A stretch of DNA of 64,000 nucleotides from Pseudomonas guineae (GCF_900113745.1 NZ_FOQL01000001.1:186001-250000); one strand, 5' to 3'. Positions 17,411 through 26,921 are shown, numbered from the stretch's first letter. Program-made: numbers and translations. Notes: generated by a model not told the origin, from the letters alone.

Positions 17411-18024
17411 AAATATCTACCTCCCCGGCTCCCTGCTCGCCACCCATCCGCGATCAACCACCTCAAGAAAAAGGATGGGTAACAAACGTGCGCCGTATGT
17501 TGAGCACAACATCAATAGCGAATGCTCGAGACAGACTTCTCAGCCAGGCCTCCAAGCGAGAGCGCCGCGCTAGTTTCAACGGGAGGGTGGACCATGCGAC
17601 TGCAACGACGCACTAAGCAGAGGAAACAACAGGGATGCTCGGCGTCTCATTGAACCAGTAGACATAATATTCTCCCTAGCGGTAACGCTTAAACCGAACT
17701 CAGAACGCTCCCCCACGCACTGAGCCCACCAACTTTCAAGCTCTTACTGTTGTAACTAAAGTACCAAGTACGACGAATGTCAATTAACCGTCAAACAACC
17801 TGATAAACGGAATTAAGCTCACCAATCCATTGATTTAAATAAATATTAATAAAATATACTCGATACAAAATGGAGCATGTCGACATACGCCATTCCCGCC
17901 AGCGCACTGTGCCGCGCGCCAGCCCACGCCTGTCACCGGCAGGCTTTTAGCACAAGACTTGCAGGCCGCCGCACTAACACCGAAGCTAACCCCTTATTCA
18001 GTGATGTCATGGTGAGGATTAGCT
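17411..18024. other. Intergenic region between the multicopper oxidase and dgt
   Basis: A 614-base stretch. It holds the long leader of the oxidase operon with a possible promoter (17755-17783). An inverted repeat ACCCATCC (17442-17449)/GGATGGGT (17473-17480) reuses the arms of the element at 2936-2985. A very AT-rich segment lies at about 17825-17865 (TTTAAATAAATATTAATAAAAT), upstream of dgt. A short open frame at 17877-18086 overlaps the dgt start and looks spurious. Confidence 0.5.
17755..17783 (-). promoter_or_regulatory. Candidate sigma-70 promoter for the multicopper oxidase operon
   Basis: On the minus strand, TTGACA (17783-17778) and TTTAGT (17760-17755) are separated by 17 bases. 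The -35 is perfect and the -10 matches four of six positions. It would give a leader of about 340 bases before the oxidase ATG, which is long, so other promoters may exist. Confidence 0.35.
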
Positions 18025-19356
18025 TTGGATTGGCCAACCCTGCTCAACCGCGAACGACTCGGCAAACCGACGCACAGTGCCGATGAATTGGGCCGCACGC
18101 CCTTCCACAAAGACCATGACCGCATCATCTTCTCGGGAGCCTTCCGCCGCTTGGGGCGCAAGACCCAGGTGCACCCGGTGTCCAGCAATGACCACATTCA
18201 CACTCGCCTGACCCATTCCCTGGAAGTCAGCTGCGTGGGCCGCTCCTTGGGTATGCGCGTCGGTGAAATGATCCGTGGCGCACTGCCCGGTTGGTGCGAG
18301 CCAAGTGATCTGGGCATGGTTGTGCAATCGGCCTGCCTGGCCCACGACATCGGTAATCCGCCCTTTGGTCATTCCGGTGAAGACGCTATTCGTCATTGGT
18401 TTCAGCAGGCTGCCGGACGCGGCTGGCTGGACGATATGAGCGCAGCCGAACGCGGTGATTTTCTCAGCTTCGAGGGCAATGCTCAGGGCTTTCGCGTGCT
18501 TACCCAGTTGGAATATCACCAGTTCGACGGCGGCACCCGGCTGACCTACGCGACACTTGGCACCTACCTGAAATACCCCTGGACAGCACGCCACGCCGAA
18601 GCCTTGGGCTACAAAAAGCACAAGTTCGGCTGCTACCAAAGCGAGCTGCCCCTGCTTGAGCAGATCGCTAGCAAACTGGGCCTGCCACAGCTGGAAGAAC
18701 AACGCTGGGCACGCCATCCGCTGGTCTATCTGATGGAGGCAGCAGACGACATCTGCTACGGCTTGATCGACTTGGAAGATGGCCTGGAAATGGAGTTGCT
18801 TGAGTACAGCGAAGTTGAAGCGTTGCTGCTCGATCTGGTGGGTGATGACCTGCCGGAAACCTACCGCCAGCTTGGCCCCGATGATTCCAAGCGGCGCAAG
18901 CTGGCGATTCTGCGCGGCAAAGCCATCGAACACCTGACCAACGCTGCCGCCGAAGCCTTTGTCGAGCAGCAGGACGCCCTACTGGCCGGGACCCTGCACG
19001 GAGATTTGGTCGAGCACATGCACGGCACCGCCAAGCACTGCGTACAGAGCGCCAAGGACATGGCGCGACAGAAGATCTTCCAAGATAAACGCAAGACGCT
19101 GCATGAAATCGGTGCCTACACCACCCTGGAAATTCTTCTCAACGCTTTCTGTGGCGCAGCGCTTGAGCAGCATGGCGGGCGCACGCCGTCATTCAAGAAC
19201 CGTCGTATTCTCGACCTGCTAGGCAATAACGCACCCGATCCGCACTGGCCGTTATACAAGTCCTTCCTGCGCATGATCGATTTTATCGCGGGTATGACTG
19301 ACAGCTACGCTACTGAAATGGCCCGTGAGATGACGGGCCGGTCAAGCCCGGTATAA
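18025..19356 (+). CDS. dgt: Deoxyguanosinetriphosphate triphosphohydrolase-like protein
   Basis: A 443-residue HD-domain dNTPase that splits dNTPs into deoxynucleoside and tripolyphosphate. The HD metal site is visible as His in LTHSLEVS, His-Asp in [16 protein letters not shown] and Asp in [15 protein letters not shown]. The N-terminal segment [27 protein letters not shown] is typical. Translation begins at TTG (18025) with GAGGATT upstream; no in-frame ATG is available, and the resulting N-terminus [14 protein letters not shown] fits the family. It is followed three bases later by an FUSC-family gene. Confidence 0.9.
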   Translation: MDWPTLLNRERLGKPTHSADELGRTPFHKDHDRIIFSGAFRRLGRKTQVHPVSSNDHIHTRLTHSLEVSCVGRSLGMRVGEMIRGALPGWCEPSDLGMVVQSACLAHDIGNPPFGHSGEDAIRHWFQQAAGRGWLDDMSAAERGDFLSFEGNAQGFRVLTQLEYHQFDGGTRLTYATLGTYLKYPWTARHAEALGYKKHKFGCYQSELPLLEQIASKLGLPQLEEQRWARHPLVYLMEAADDICYGLIDLEDGLEMELLEYSEVEALLLDLVGDDLPETYRQLGPDDSKRRKLAILRGKAIEHLTNAAAEAFVEQQDALLAGTLHGDLVEHMHGTAKHCVQSAKDMARQKIFQDKRKTLHEIGAYTTLEILLNAFCGAALEQHGGRTPSFKNRRILDLLGNNAPDPHWPLYKSFLRMIDFIAGMTDSYATEMAREMTGRSSPV

Positions 19357-19359
19357 GTC

Positions 19360-20433
19360 ATGAATAGTCTTTTACGACAAACCTTTAGCTGGCATGCCGG
19401 CCCGCCAGCTTGGGGTCCGGCGATGGTTGCCGGTTTTGGCTGCGCGCTGCCCTTGCTGCTCGGGCTGTTCAGCGCGCACCCGGGGTTTCTCTGGGCCTCG
19501 GTAGGCGCGTTTCAGGCCGCCCAGGCTAACCCCCTGCATCGCCTCGGTATGCTGCGCATGTTGATGCTCTGCGGGCTGGGTGCTGCCAGTGCCGGATTAG
19601 GTTTTTGGTCGGCCGATCATCCTTACACCAGCTTTCTGATCTTCGCGCTGTTCGGTTTTCTCTTGGCCTGGATGCAACGCTTTGGCAGTGAGGCCGGCAA
19701 GCTGGGCATCGGCCTGGCCATCTGCTTATGCCTGGGGCAAGGTCAACAGGGCCTCGGCACGCTGAATAACCCCTACGCCATCGCCATGCTGTTTATCCTC
19801 GGCGGCCTCTGGGTGATGCTCCTGGCCTTCGGTCTGCGCGGCATGCATGGCTTGCGTATGTGGCCGTATATGCCGCGCTTTATCAGCATTTTCAAAGTAC
19901 TCAAACGTCACGCCAAACGCTTGCCGAAACAAAAGTGGCGGCTACATGCGCTGGGCTGCACCCTGGCATTTGCTTTGTCTGGGCTGATCGTCAACCTGGC
20001 ACAACTGCACCGTGGCTATTGGCTGACGCTCACCGTAGTCACCACCTTGCAGCTGAGTTTTCAGGGCAGCCTGGTCCGTGCTGTGCAATCGATTCTGGCC
20101 AGCCTGGGCGCCGCGGGACTGCTGATACTGCTCGGCCACAGCCTGCAAAGTCCGGCATTGATGGTTGCCACCCTGCTGCCGTTAATTGCTCTCAGCCGCG
20201 CTTTGCAAGCCAACCACTACGGGCTGTTTGTGCTGCAGACCAGCGTGTGCTTTGTGTTGCTGGCGGAAAGCCTGGCGCAAGACTGGCAACTGCCGCAGGT
20301 GCGTTTATTCAACAGCCTGATCGGCGTGGTGCTGGCGTTACTGGTGGCCTTACTGGTGTATGGCCTGGAGCGCTGGCTGGAGCACCGGCAACTGCTGCAA
20401 AAGGCCAGTAACAACACTGATGCGAAGGCATGA
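19360..20433 (+). CDS. FUSC-family inner-membrane protein
   Basis: A 357-residue membrane protein with two sets of hydrophobic helices (residues about 20-170 and 200-345) separated by a basic loop (VLKRHAKRLPKQKWR). This matches the FUSC/AaeB-like fold of aromatic-acid efflux and related proteins. The second half carries GYWLTLTVVTTLQLSFQGSLVRAVQ, a segment typical of FUSC proteins. It lies three bases after dgt and is probably cotranscribed. Transported substrate unknown. Confidence 0.82.
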   Translation: MNSLLRQTFSWHAGPPAWGPAMVAGFGCALPLLLGLFSAHPGFLWASVGAFQAAQANPLHRLGMLRMLMLCGLGAASAGLGFWSADHPYTSFLIFALFGFLLAWMQRFGSEAGKLGIGLAICLCLGQGQQGLGTLNNPYAIAMLFILGGLWVMLLAFGLRGMHGLRMWPYMPRFISIFKVLKRHAKRLPKQKWRLHALGCTLAFALSGLIVNLAQLHRGYWLTLTVVTTLQLSFQGSLVRAVQSILASLGAAGLLILLGHSLQSPALMVATLLPLIALSRALQANHYGLFVLQTSVCFVLLAESLAQDWQLPQVRLFNSLIGVVLALLVALLVYGLERWLEHRQLLQKASNNTDAKA

Positions 20434-20678
20434 GCCTGCCGGCCCAAATGATGGAGATTGCCGATATTTTCGAAGCTTGACGGCGGCCAGACGATCTACG
20501 CGATAGGCAAATTGCAGCCTACATAACCGAGCATCATGGCCAGCATGTGCGGCGCGAACAAATTGACCAGGTCGATGAGACGAAGATACTGACTAAGGCT
20601 GGTTTTACGGCTAAAGGGGACTTGCGGGAGAGAGGGAACAGCAGCGGAGCATGCGCGGTGCATGCCCCGCTTGGAGCA
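20430..20678 (+). other. Possible decayed small gene or non-coding spacer after the FUSC gene
   Basis: An ATG overlaps the FUSC stop (ATGA) and reads 16 codons to TGA. The same frame then stays open for more than 65 codons with reasonable composition (RQIAAYITEHHGQHVRREQ and so on) until it runs into the yggL 3' region. This looks like a translationally coupled gene broken by one nonsense codon, but I cannot assign a family and it may be chance. Confidence 0.25.
20644..20670 (-). terminator. Hairpin downstream of yggL
   Basis: Arms GCGGAGCATGC (20644-20654) and GCATGCCCCGC (20660-20670) pair at 10 of 11 positions around a five-base loop, nine bases past the yggL stop. There is no T-run on the minus strand, so it may be a weak terminator or an RNA-stabilising hairpin. 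Confidence 0.4.
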
Positions 20679-21020
20679 TCAGGCCTGATTCAGCTGATTG
20701 TCTGGGTACCAGACATCAAGCAGCGGGCTGGCAGTGAACTCCACCAGCTCGTCACGGCCTTTGAGCCAGGCTTCAACGGCAGCGCGCTGCTCTTCGCTGA
20801 CCGAGCCACGCTTGGCCAGGCATACCAGACCGAAGTCATCGCCACCTACATAGCCAAGGTCGTTAGCGGTCATGGCGTCGCGCAAAAACTGCTCAAGGAA
20901 TGTATCGATGGCTTCATCAGCCAGATCTTCCTTAAAAGTCAGGTTCAGCTCAAAACCCAGCTCCTGGAATTCATCCACGCAGAGTTTTTTGCGCAGACGG
21001 CGGGAACGGTTAGTAGCCAT
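20679..21020 (-). CDS. yggL: YggL-family 50S-associated protein
   Basis: A 113-residue protein of the YggL (DUF469) family: basic start RSRRLRKKLCVDEFQELGF, then DAIDTFLEQFL-type helix and GYVGGDDFGLVCLAKRG. The E. coli homologue associates with the large ribosomal subunit. The ATG at 21020 has TGAGGA upstream; an in-frame ATG 11 codons earlier gives an N-terminus unlike the family. It is divergent from dacB. Confidence 0.88.
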   Translation of the reverse strand: MATNRSRRLRKKLCVDEFQELGFELNLTFKEDLADEAIDTFLEQFLRDAMTANDLGYVGGDDFGLVCLAKRGSVSEEQRAAVEAWLKGRDELVEFTASPLLDVWYPDNQLNQA

Positions 21021-21253
21021 GGAACAATCCTCAAAAGTGATATCGCGCGGCACTTTAGCAGTTTCGCTGCCAGCACGCCCGCCTCAAAGACGACAGGTCA
21101 TCAAACTGCCAGCAGAAAAGCCCCGCCCATAGCAATTACTGCCACTGTGCACGCCCGCTCTTGGGGCATAATTGCCAACATTATCCCAACCCGCGATGGG
21201 ACCTCTTTACATCTCTCGCGTCCTCTTTTCCCTCAGCTGGAGGGTAGTCGCCC

Positions 21254-22702
21254 ATGATCAAAACCCTGCATCGCCTGGCCATTGTCGGCCTGCTACTGCC
21301 TGTTTGCCTGCCACTTGCAGCCGCCAACTACGGATTGTCGAACAAGGTCCAACAATCGTTAAAAGTTAACAAGATCAACAGCCAGTCGCTGTCGGTGGTG
21401 ACCATCCCGCTCAATGGCCCCGGCAGCAGCACTTTTTTTAATGCTGATATTTCCGTCAACCCAGCCTCGACCATGAAGCTGGTAACCACCTATGCAGCGC
21501 TCGAACTGCTCGGCCCGACCCATCAGTGGAAAACCGAATTCTTCACCGACGGCCAACTGAAAAATGGCGTGCTTAACGGCAACCTGTACCTCAAGGGCGG
21601 CGGCGATCCCAAGCTCAACATGGAAAAACTCTGGCTACTGCTGCGCGACCTACGTGCCAACGGCGTGCATCAGGTTAACGGTGATCTGGTGCTCGACCGC
21701 AGCCACTTCGTGCAACCGCAACTGCCCAGCTTTAATGACGACGGCGGCGATTCCAACAAGCCTTTCCTGGTGACGCCCGACTCACTGCTGGTCAACCTCA
21801 AAGCGCTGCGTTTTATCGCCCGCACTGAAGACGGCAAAGTGCACATTGCCGCCGAGCCGCCGATTGCCGATATCCGCATCGACAACCGGGTCAAAGCACT
21901 GCCTGCGGCCAAATGCCCAGGCTGGCCGGACGTACGCTACAACCCAGTGACCGAATTTGACGGCACCACGGTGATTGTCAGCGGCAAGCTGGCCGAAGGT
22001 TGCAGCTCGCAAACCTACCTGTCGTTGCTCGACCACCCGAGCTACGCTGCCGGCGCGATCCGCGCCATCTGGCAAGAGCTGGGCGGCAGCATCATGGGCC
22101 AAGATCGCCTCGCCCCAGTGCCGGAGAAAGCCCGCCTGCTGGCCCGCGCTTATTCACCGGATCTGACTGAAATCATTCGCGACATCAACAAGTACAGCAA
22201 CAACACCATGGCCCGGCAGCTGTTTCTCAGTATCGGCGCGCAGTTTCGAAATTCCGCCGACCTAGACGACAGCAAGGCGGCGCAACGGGTGATTCGCAGC
22301 TGGCTGGCGCGCAAAGGCCTCACCGCACCGCACCTGGTGATGGAGAACGGTTCCGGCTTATCACGCGCCGAGCGGGTCAGCGCGCGGGAGATGGCCGCCC
22401 TATTGCAGGCCGCTTGGAAGAGCCCCTACGCCGCCGAATTCATGGCCTCGCTACCGCTGGTAGCGATGGACGGCACCATGCGCAAACGCCTGCACCGCAC
22501 CCCGCTGGTAGGCGAAGCCCGGATCAAGACCGGGACGCTGAATAACGTGCGTGCCATTGCCGGTTTCAGCCGCGACAGCAACGGTAACAGCTGGGCCGTG
22601 GTGGCGATCCTCAACGATCCAAGGCCGTGGGGCGCCTCGTCGATTCTCGATCAGGTGCTGTTGGATTTGTACAAGCAGCCCAAGCCAACCGCTAAACGCT
22701 GA
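21254..22702 (+). CDS. dacB: D-alanyl-D-alanine carboxypeptidase/endopeptidase (PBP4, DacB)
   Basis: A 482-residue class C penicillin-binding protein with a Sec signal peptide (residues 1-24). The three active-site motifs are present: SxxK as S72-T-M-K75, SxN as SNN in NKYSNNTMARQL, and KTG in RIKTGTL. The insert domains between the first two motifs (residues about 95-290) are the usual PBP4 size. It trims and cleaves peptidoglycan crosslinks in the periplasm. It is monocistronic, starting 230 bases from the divergent yggL. Confidence 0.93.
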   Translation: MIKTLHRLAIVGLLLPVCLPLAAANYGLSNKVQQSLKVNKINSQSLSVVTIPLNGPGSSTFFNADISVNPASTMKLVTTYAALELLGPTHQWKTEFFTDGQLKNGVLNGNLYLKGGGDPKLNMEKLWLLLRDLRANGVHQVNGDLVLDRSHFVQPQLPSFNDDGGDSNKPFLVTPDSLLVNLKALRFIARTEDGKVHIAAEPPIADIRIDNRVKALPAAKCPGWPDVRYNPVTEFDGTTVIVSGKLAEGCSSQTYLSLLDHPSYAAGAIRAIWQELGGSIMGQDRLAPVPEKARLLARAYSPDLTEIIRDINKYSNNTMARQLFLSIGAQFRNSADLDDSKAAQRVIRSWLARKGLTAPHLVMENGSGLSRAERVSAREMAALLQAAWKSPYAAEFMASLPLVAMDGTMRKRLHRTPLVGEARIKTGTLNNVRAIAGFSRDSNGNSWAVVAILNDPRPWGASSILDQVLLDLYKQPKPTAKR

Positions 22703-22753
22703 AGCGCTTAACGCTGCACCGCACACCTCTATTGCCATTGCCGCGCGGCGGCT

Positions 22754-23227
22754 CTACTCCATCTCCCCACACAGCTGCGCCGCGCGTAACAGCGCGGCCG
22801 TCAGGCTGTGGCGCTCCCACTCATCCAGCCCGGCAAAGCGTTCGACGAACTCCGGCGGCAGTAGGCTCGGTGCCTGCTGCACCAGCGCCAAGCCTGGCTC
22901 GCTGAGCAGCAACCACTGTTTGCGCCGGTCCTGATCATCTCGTTGACGCTGCAACAGCCCGCGCTCCTCCAGCCGATCGAGCATGCCCGATAAGGTTGCC
23001 GCCGTCAGGCTGACGCGGCCACTGAGGTCACTGGCTGTTAGTCGCCTCTCCCCTGCCAGCACCTGCAAAATCAGCAGCTGCACAGGCGTCAGCCCACCAA
23101 ACTTACTAACGCGTTTGGCATGTACCTCCCCCGCTTGCTGCAAGCGCCGCAATGCCTGAAAAAGCGGCAACTCAAAAGCAGAAACAGATGACAATTCTAT
23201 TTCAGAAGAAACCTTTTTAACTGGCAT
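22754..23227 (-). CDS. MarR-family transcriptional regulator next to the NAGGN genes
   Basis: A 157-residue winged-helix regulator (helix ASDLSGRVSLTAATLSGMLDRL and wing QRQRDDQDRRKQWLLLSE). It is divergent from the NAGGN amidotransferase gene, a recurrent arrangement in Pseudomonas, so it probably controls osmolyte synthesis and itself. Start choice: the ATG at 23227 has AAGG at good spacing; an ATG six codons upstream has none and would lie upstream of the likely -10. The operator is probably the palindrome at 23253-23266. Confidence 0.85.
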   Translation of the reverse strand: MPVKKVSSEIELSSVSAFELPLFQALRRLQQAGEVHAKRVSKFGGLTPVQLLILQVLAGERRLTASDLSGRVSLTAATLSGMLDRLEERGLLQRQRDDQDRRKQWLLLSEPGLALVQQAPSLLPPEFVERFAGLDEWERHSLTAALLRAAQLCGEME

Positions 23228-23234
23228 ATAGACC

Positions 23235-23266
23235 TTTATAAGCATGATTAAACTTTGACATCAAAG
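23235..23266. promoter_or_regulatory. Candidate MarR operator and overlapping marR promoter
   Basis: A perfect palindrome CTTTGA-CA-TCAAAG lies at 23253-23266 between the divergent marR and asnB-like genes. On the minus strand, TTGATG (23264-23259) and TATAAA (23240-23235) sit 18 bases apart and form a good promoter for marR. On the plus strand the palindrome contains TTGACA. A repressor bound here would cover a -35-like hexamer in each direction. Confidence 0.5.
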
Positions 23267-23340
23267 CATTTTTTTGTTCCCCTGTAAAAGGTTCGGCAGC
23301 ACCGAACCACTCCCCAACGGCAATACCGGTAAGGAAAATT

Positions 23341-25110
23341 ATGTGCGGAATAGCTGGAGAACTACGCTTTGATCAACGACCAGCCGACCTGGCTGCAGTC
23401 GAGCGGATCACCCATCACCTAGCCCCGCGCGGTCCCGACGCGCACGGCTTCCACAGTCAAGGGCCGATTGCCCTTGGCCATCGTCGGCTGAAGATCATGG
23501 ATCTCGCCGAAGCATCAGGCCAACCAATGATAGACAGCGATCTGGGCCTGTCCATGGTGTTCAACGGCGCCATCTATAACTACCCGGAACTGCGTGACGA
23601 GCTGAAAGCGCTGGGTTATCGCTTTTTCTCCGGTGGTGACACCGAGGTGCTGCTCAAGGGCTATCACGCCTGGGGCAAAGATCTGCTGCCTAAGCTCAAT
23701 GGCATGTTCGCCTTCGCCATCTGGGAGCGCGACACCCAGCAGCTGTTTATTGCCCGCGACCGTCTCGGCGTTAAGCCGCTGTACCTGTCACGTACCGGTG
23801 AGCGCCTGCGTTTTGCTTCCAGTCTGCCGGCGCTGATGGCCGGTGGTGATATTGGCAAAACGCTCGATCCCGTTGCGCTCAATCACTACCTCAACTTCCA
23901 TGCCGTAGTGCCCGCACCGCGCACCCTGCTGGCAGGCGTTGAGAAGCTGCCACCGGCCACCTGGATGCGCATCGACGCCCAAGGCAACTGCGAGCAGCAA
24001 ACTTGGTGGAGCCTGGAGTTCGGCCCGCAGCGTGATGAAATCAGCTTTGGTCTGGATGAGTGGCGCGAGCGTGTGCTCGATGGCATGCGTGAGGCGGTGT
24101 CGATCCGTCAGCGCGCCGCCGTGGATGTCGGCGTGCTGCTGTCCGGCGGGGTCGATTCGAGCATGCTGGTCGGCCTGCTGCGTGAAGCCGGAGTGGAAAA
24201 CCTCTCGACCTTTTCCATCGGTTTTCAGGATGCCGGCGGCGAGCGCGGCGACGAGTTCCAGTACTCCGACCTGATCGCCGAACGCTTCAATACTCAGCAT
24301 CACCAACTACGCATCGGTGAGCACGAGATTCTTGAGCAACTACCTGCGGCCTTCCGTGCGATGAGCGAGCCGATGGTCAGCCACGACTGCATCGCCTTCT
24401 ACCTACTGTCGCGCGAAGTGGCCAAGCACTGCAAGGTGGTGCAAAGCGGCCAGGGTGCCGATGAACTGTTCGCCGGCTACCACTGGTACCCACAAGTGGA
24501 CGCCGCCGACGATGCCTTTTCCGCCTACCGCGCTGCGTTCTTTGACCGTGACTACGACGAATACGCGGCCTGCGTACAGCCGGCCTGGCTCACCGGTGAT
24601 GCCGCCGGGGACTTCGTCCGTGAGCACTTTGCTCAGCCCGGTGCCGTTGCGGCTGTCGACAAGGCACTGCGCCTCGACAGCACGGTGATGCTGGTCGATG
24701 ACCCGGTCAAACGGGTCGACAACATGACCATGGCCTGGGGCCTGGAAGCGCGCACGCCGTTTCTCGATTACCGCCTGGCCGAGCTGTCCGCGCGGATTCC
24801 GGGGCGCTTCAAGCTGCCCGATGGCGGCAAACATGTACTCAAGGAAGCCGCGCGCCAGGTGATCCCCAGCGAAGTGATTGATCGGCCTAAAGGCTACTTC
24901 CCGGTGCCGGGCCTCAAACATCTTGAAGGTGCAACTTTAGGTTGGGTGCGCGACCTGCTGCTGGACCCAAGCCAGGATCGCGGCCTGTTTAATCCGGCCA
25001 TGCTCGACCGCCTGCTGACAGACCCGCATGGCCAGCTGACACCGCTGCGCGGCTCCAAACTTTGGCAGATGGCGGCGCTCAATCTCTGGCTGAACGAACA
25101 CGGCCTGTAA
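23341..25110 (+). CDS. N-acetylglutaminylglutamine amidotransferase (AsnB-like)
   Basis: A 589-residue class-II glutamine amidotransferase. The N-terminal Ntn domain begins with the catalytic Cys2 (MCGIAGELRF) and includes LAPRGPDAHG and MVFNGAIYNY. The C-terminal asparagine-synthetase-type domain has the ATP P-loop LLSGGVDSS near residue 268. It forms the terminal amide of the osmolyte N-acetylglutaminylglutamine amide (NAGGN). RBS TAAGGA precedes the ATG. The identification rests on the neighbouring ngg-type synthetase and M42 peptidase, which together define the NAGGN locus. Confidence 0.92.
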   Translation: MCGIAGELRFDQRPADLAAVERITHHLAPRGPDAHGFHSQGPIALGHRRLKIMDLAEASGQPMIDSDLGLSMVFNGAIYNYPELRDELKALGYRFFSGGDTEVLLKGYHAWGKDLLPKLNGMFAFAIWERDTQQLFIARDRLGVKPLYLSRTGERLRFASSLPALMAGGDIGKTLDPVALNHYLNFHAVVPAPRTLLAGVEKLPPATWMRIDAQGNCEQQTWWSLEFGPQRDEISFGLDEWRERVLDGMREAVSIRQRAAVDVGVLLSGGVDSSMLVGLLREAGVENLSTFSIGFQDAGGERGDEFQYSDLIAERFNTQHHQLRIGEHEILEQLPAAFRAMSEPMVSHDCIAFYLLSREVAKHCKVVQSGQGADELFAGYHWYPQVDAADDAFSAYRAAFFDRDYDEYAACVQPAWLTGDAAGDFVREHFAQPGAVAAVDKALRLDSTVMLVDDPVKRVDNMTMAWGLEARTPFLDYRLAELSARIPGRFKLPDGGKHVLKEAARQVIPSEVIDRPKGYFPVPGLKHLEGATLGWVRDLLLDPSQDRGLFNPAMLDRLLTDPHGQLTPLRGSKLWQMAALNLWLNEHGL

Positions 25111-25132
25111 GGCTGCTCGTTCGCCCGTTTCC

Positions 25133-25164
25133 CTGAATACCCCGGCCTGTGCCGGGGTATTCAG
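25133..25164 (+). promoter_or_regulatory. Perfect hairpin between the amidotransferase and ngg genes
   Basis: Fourteen-base arms CTGAATACCCCGGC (25133-25146) and GCCGGGGTATTCAG (25151-25164) pair perfectly around a four-base loop. It starts 23 bases after the first gene's stop and ends just before the ngg RBS. With no T-run it is more likely a processing, stability or translation-tuning element inside the operon than a full terminator. Confidence 0.6.
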
Positions 25165-25184
25165 ACAGCAAAGGATGCCTTCCA

Positions 25185-26921
25185 ATGCGTGCCACTGCCT
25201 TTAACCAACGCCTGTTACGCGGCCAGACGCCGTCTTACGAACGTCTGCAAGCGCGTTTCGCCGAAGAACCCGACAGCGAGATGGGCCAACCGAAAGCTGT
25301 GCATTGTGGCTGGGGCCGCCTGCTGATCGGCCACACCTACCCAGACGCCGCCGCCCTGGCTGGCGACCTGCTGACCGAGCAGCCTGGCGAGCGTGATATC
25401 GCCCTGTATGTCGCCGCGCCTCATCAGGTGTTGGCGCAGGCGCCGCAACAGTTGTTTCTCGATCCCTCAGACACCCTGCGCTTGTGGTTTAGCGACTATC
25501 GCCAGGCACGCCGTAGCTTTCGAGGCTTTCGCATACGCCGTGCGCAAAATGCTCAAGATTGGCAGGCGATCAACACCCTGTACCAATTACGCGGCATGCT
25601 GCCGATCGACCCCAGCAAACTCACCCCGCGCCACTTGGGTGGTCCGGTTTACTGGCTGGCTGAGGATGAGGACAGCGGTGCAGTAATCGGCAGCGTCATG
25701 GGCCTCAATCACCAGAAGGCCTACAAAGACCCGGATAACGGCAGCAGCCTGTGGTGCCTGGCCGTCGACCCGCGCTGCAGCCGGCCCGGCGTCGGTGAGG
25801 TGCTGGTGCGCCACCTGATCGAGCATTTTATGAGCCGTGGCCTGAGCAGCCTCGACCTGTCGGTGCTGCACGACAACGACCAAGCCAAAGGGCTGTACGC
25901 CAAGCTGGGCTTTCGTGAATTGCAGACCTTCAGCATCAAGCGCAAGAACGGCATCAACGAAGCGCTGTTTATCGGCCCGGGCCCGCATACGCCAATGAAC
26001 CCCTACGCGCGGATCATCGTCGATGAAGCCCTGCGCCGCGGTATCGAAGTGCAGGTCGACGACGCTGACGCCGGCTTGTTCACCCTCAACCACGGCGGCC
26101 GACGTATCCGCTGCCGCGAGTCACTGACCGACCTCACCAGCGCCGTGAGCATGACCCTCTGCCAGGACAAACGCCTGACCCATCGCGCTCTGGCTCAAGC
26201 TGGCCTGCACCTGCCAGCCCAACGCCTGGCTGGTAACGCCGAAGAGAACGCCGCATTTCTCGCCGAGCACGGCAGTGTGGTGGTCAAGCCGGTCGATGGC
26301 GAACAAGGCCAGGGCGTCGCGGTGGACTTGCACACCCCGCTGGATGTGCAGGATGCGATCGAGCGTGCCAGCACCTTCGACAGCCGCGTGTTGCTGGAAA
26401 GCTTTCACCCAGGCTGCGACCTGCGCATTCTGGTGATCGGCTTTGCCGTGGTGGCCGCTGCGATTCGCCGCCCGGCCGAAGTGGTCGGCGATGGCCAGCA
26501 CAGCATAGGCGCGCTTATTGACGCGCAAAGCCGCCGCCGCCAAGCCGCCACCGAGGGTGAAAGCCGCATCCCCAAGGACGCCGAAACCCTGCGCACCTTG
26601 CATGCCGCCGGGGTCGACTACGACAGCGTGCTACCAGCGGGCCAGCGCCTGGCCGTGCGCAAGACCGCCAACCTGCACACTGGCGGCAGCCTGGAGGACG
26701 TCACCAAGATCCTTCATCCGGTGTTGGCCGATGCGGCGGTAAGAGCAGCTCGCGCCCTGGACATCCCTGTGGTGGGTCTCGACCTGCTGGTGCCAGCAGC
26801 GGATCAACCCGACTACGTGTTTATAGAAGCCAACGAGCGCGCCGGCCTGGCCAATCATCAGCCACAGCCTACCGCCGAGCGTTTTATCGACCTGTTATTC
26901 CCCCTCAGCCAGGTGGGTTGA
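25185..26921 (+). CDS. ngg: N-acetylglutaminylglutamine synthetase (GNAT plus ATP-grasp)
   Basis: A 578-residue fusion. Residues about 110-270 are a GNAT acetyltransferase domain (LAVDPRCSRPGVGEVLVRHLIEH as acetyl-CoA loop). Residues about 285-575 are an ATP-grasp ligase (VVVKPVDGEQGQGVAV, then DLRILVIGF and VFIEANERAGL). It acetylates and joins two glutamines to make N-acetylglutaminylglutamine, later amidated by the upstream enzyme. The ATG at 25185 has AAGGA upstream; a start 12 codons earlier would lie within the hairpin. The product accumulates under salt stress. Confidence 0.92.
   Translation: MRATAFNQRLLRGQTPSYERLQARFAEEPDSEMGQPKAVHCGWGRLLIGHTYPDAAALAGDLLTEQPGERDIALYVAAPHQVLAQAPQQLFLDPSDTLRLWFSDYRQARRSFRGFRIRRAQNAQDWQAINTLYQLRGMLPIDPSKLTPRHLGGPVYWLAEDEDSGAVIGSVMGLNHQKAYKDPDNGSSLWCLAVDPRCSRPGVGEVLVRHLIEHFMSRGLSSLDLSVLHDNDQAKGLYAKLGFRELQTFSIKRKNGINEALFIGPGPHTPMNPYARIIVDEALRRGIEVQVDDADAGLFTLNHGGRRIRCRESLTDLTSAVSMTLCQDKRLTHRALAQAGLHLPAQRLAGNAEENAAFLAEHGSVVVKPVDGEQGQGVAVDLHTPLDVQDAIERASTFDSRVLLESFHPGCDLRILVIGFAVVAAAIRRPAEVVGDGQHSIGALIDAQSRRRQAATEGESRIPKDAETLRTLHAAGVDYDSVLPAGQRLAVRKTANLHTGGSLEDVTKILHPVLADAAVRAARALDIPVVGLDLLVPAADQPDYVFIEANERAGLANHQPQPTAERFIDLLFPLSQVG

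Noticed and set aside
17877..18086. Small open frame upstream of dgt
   Set aside because: No RBS, overlaps the dgt start in another frame, and the translation has no recognisable features.
20547..21257. 236-codon plus-strand open frame
   Set aside because: Mostly antisense to yggL, which has a good RBS and family match. Only the first part, before 20678, is kept as a doubtful gene remnant.
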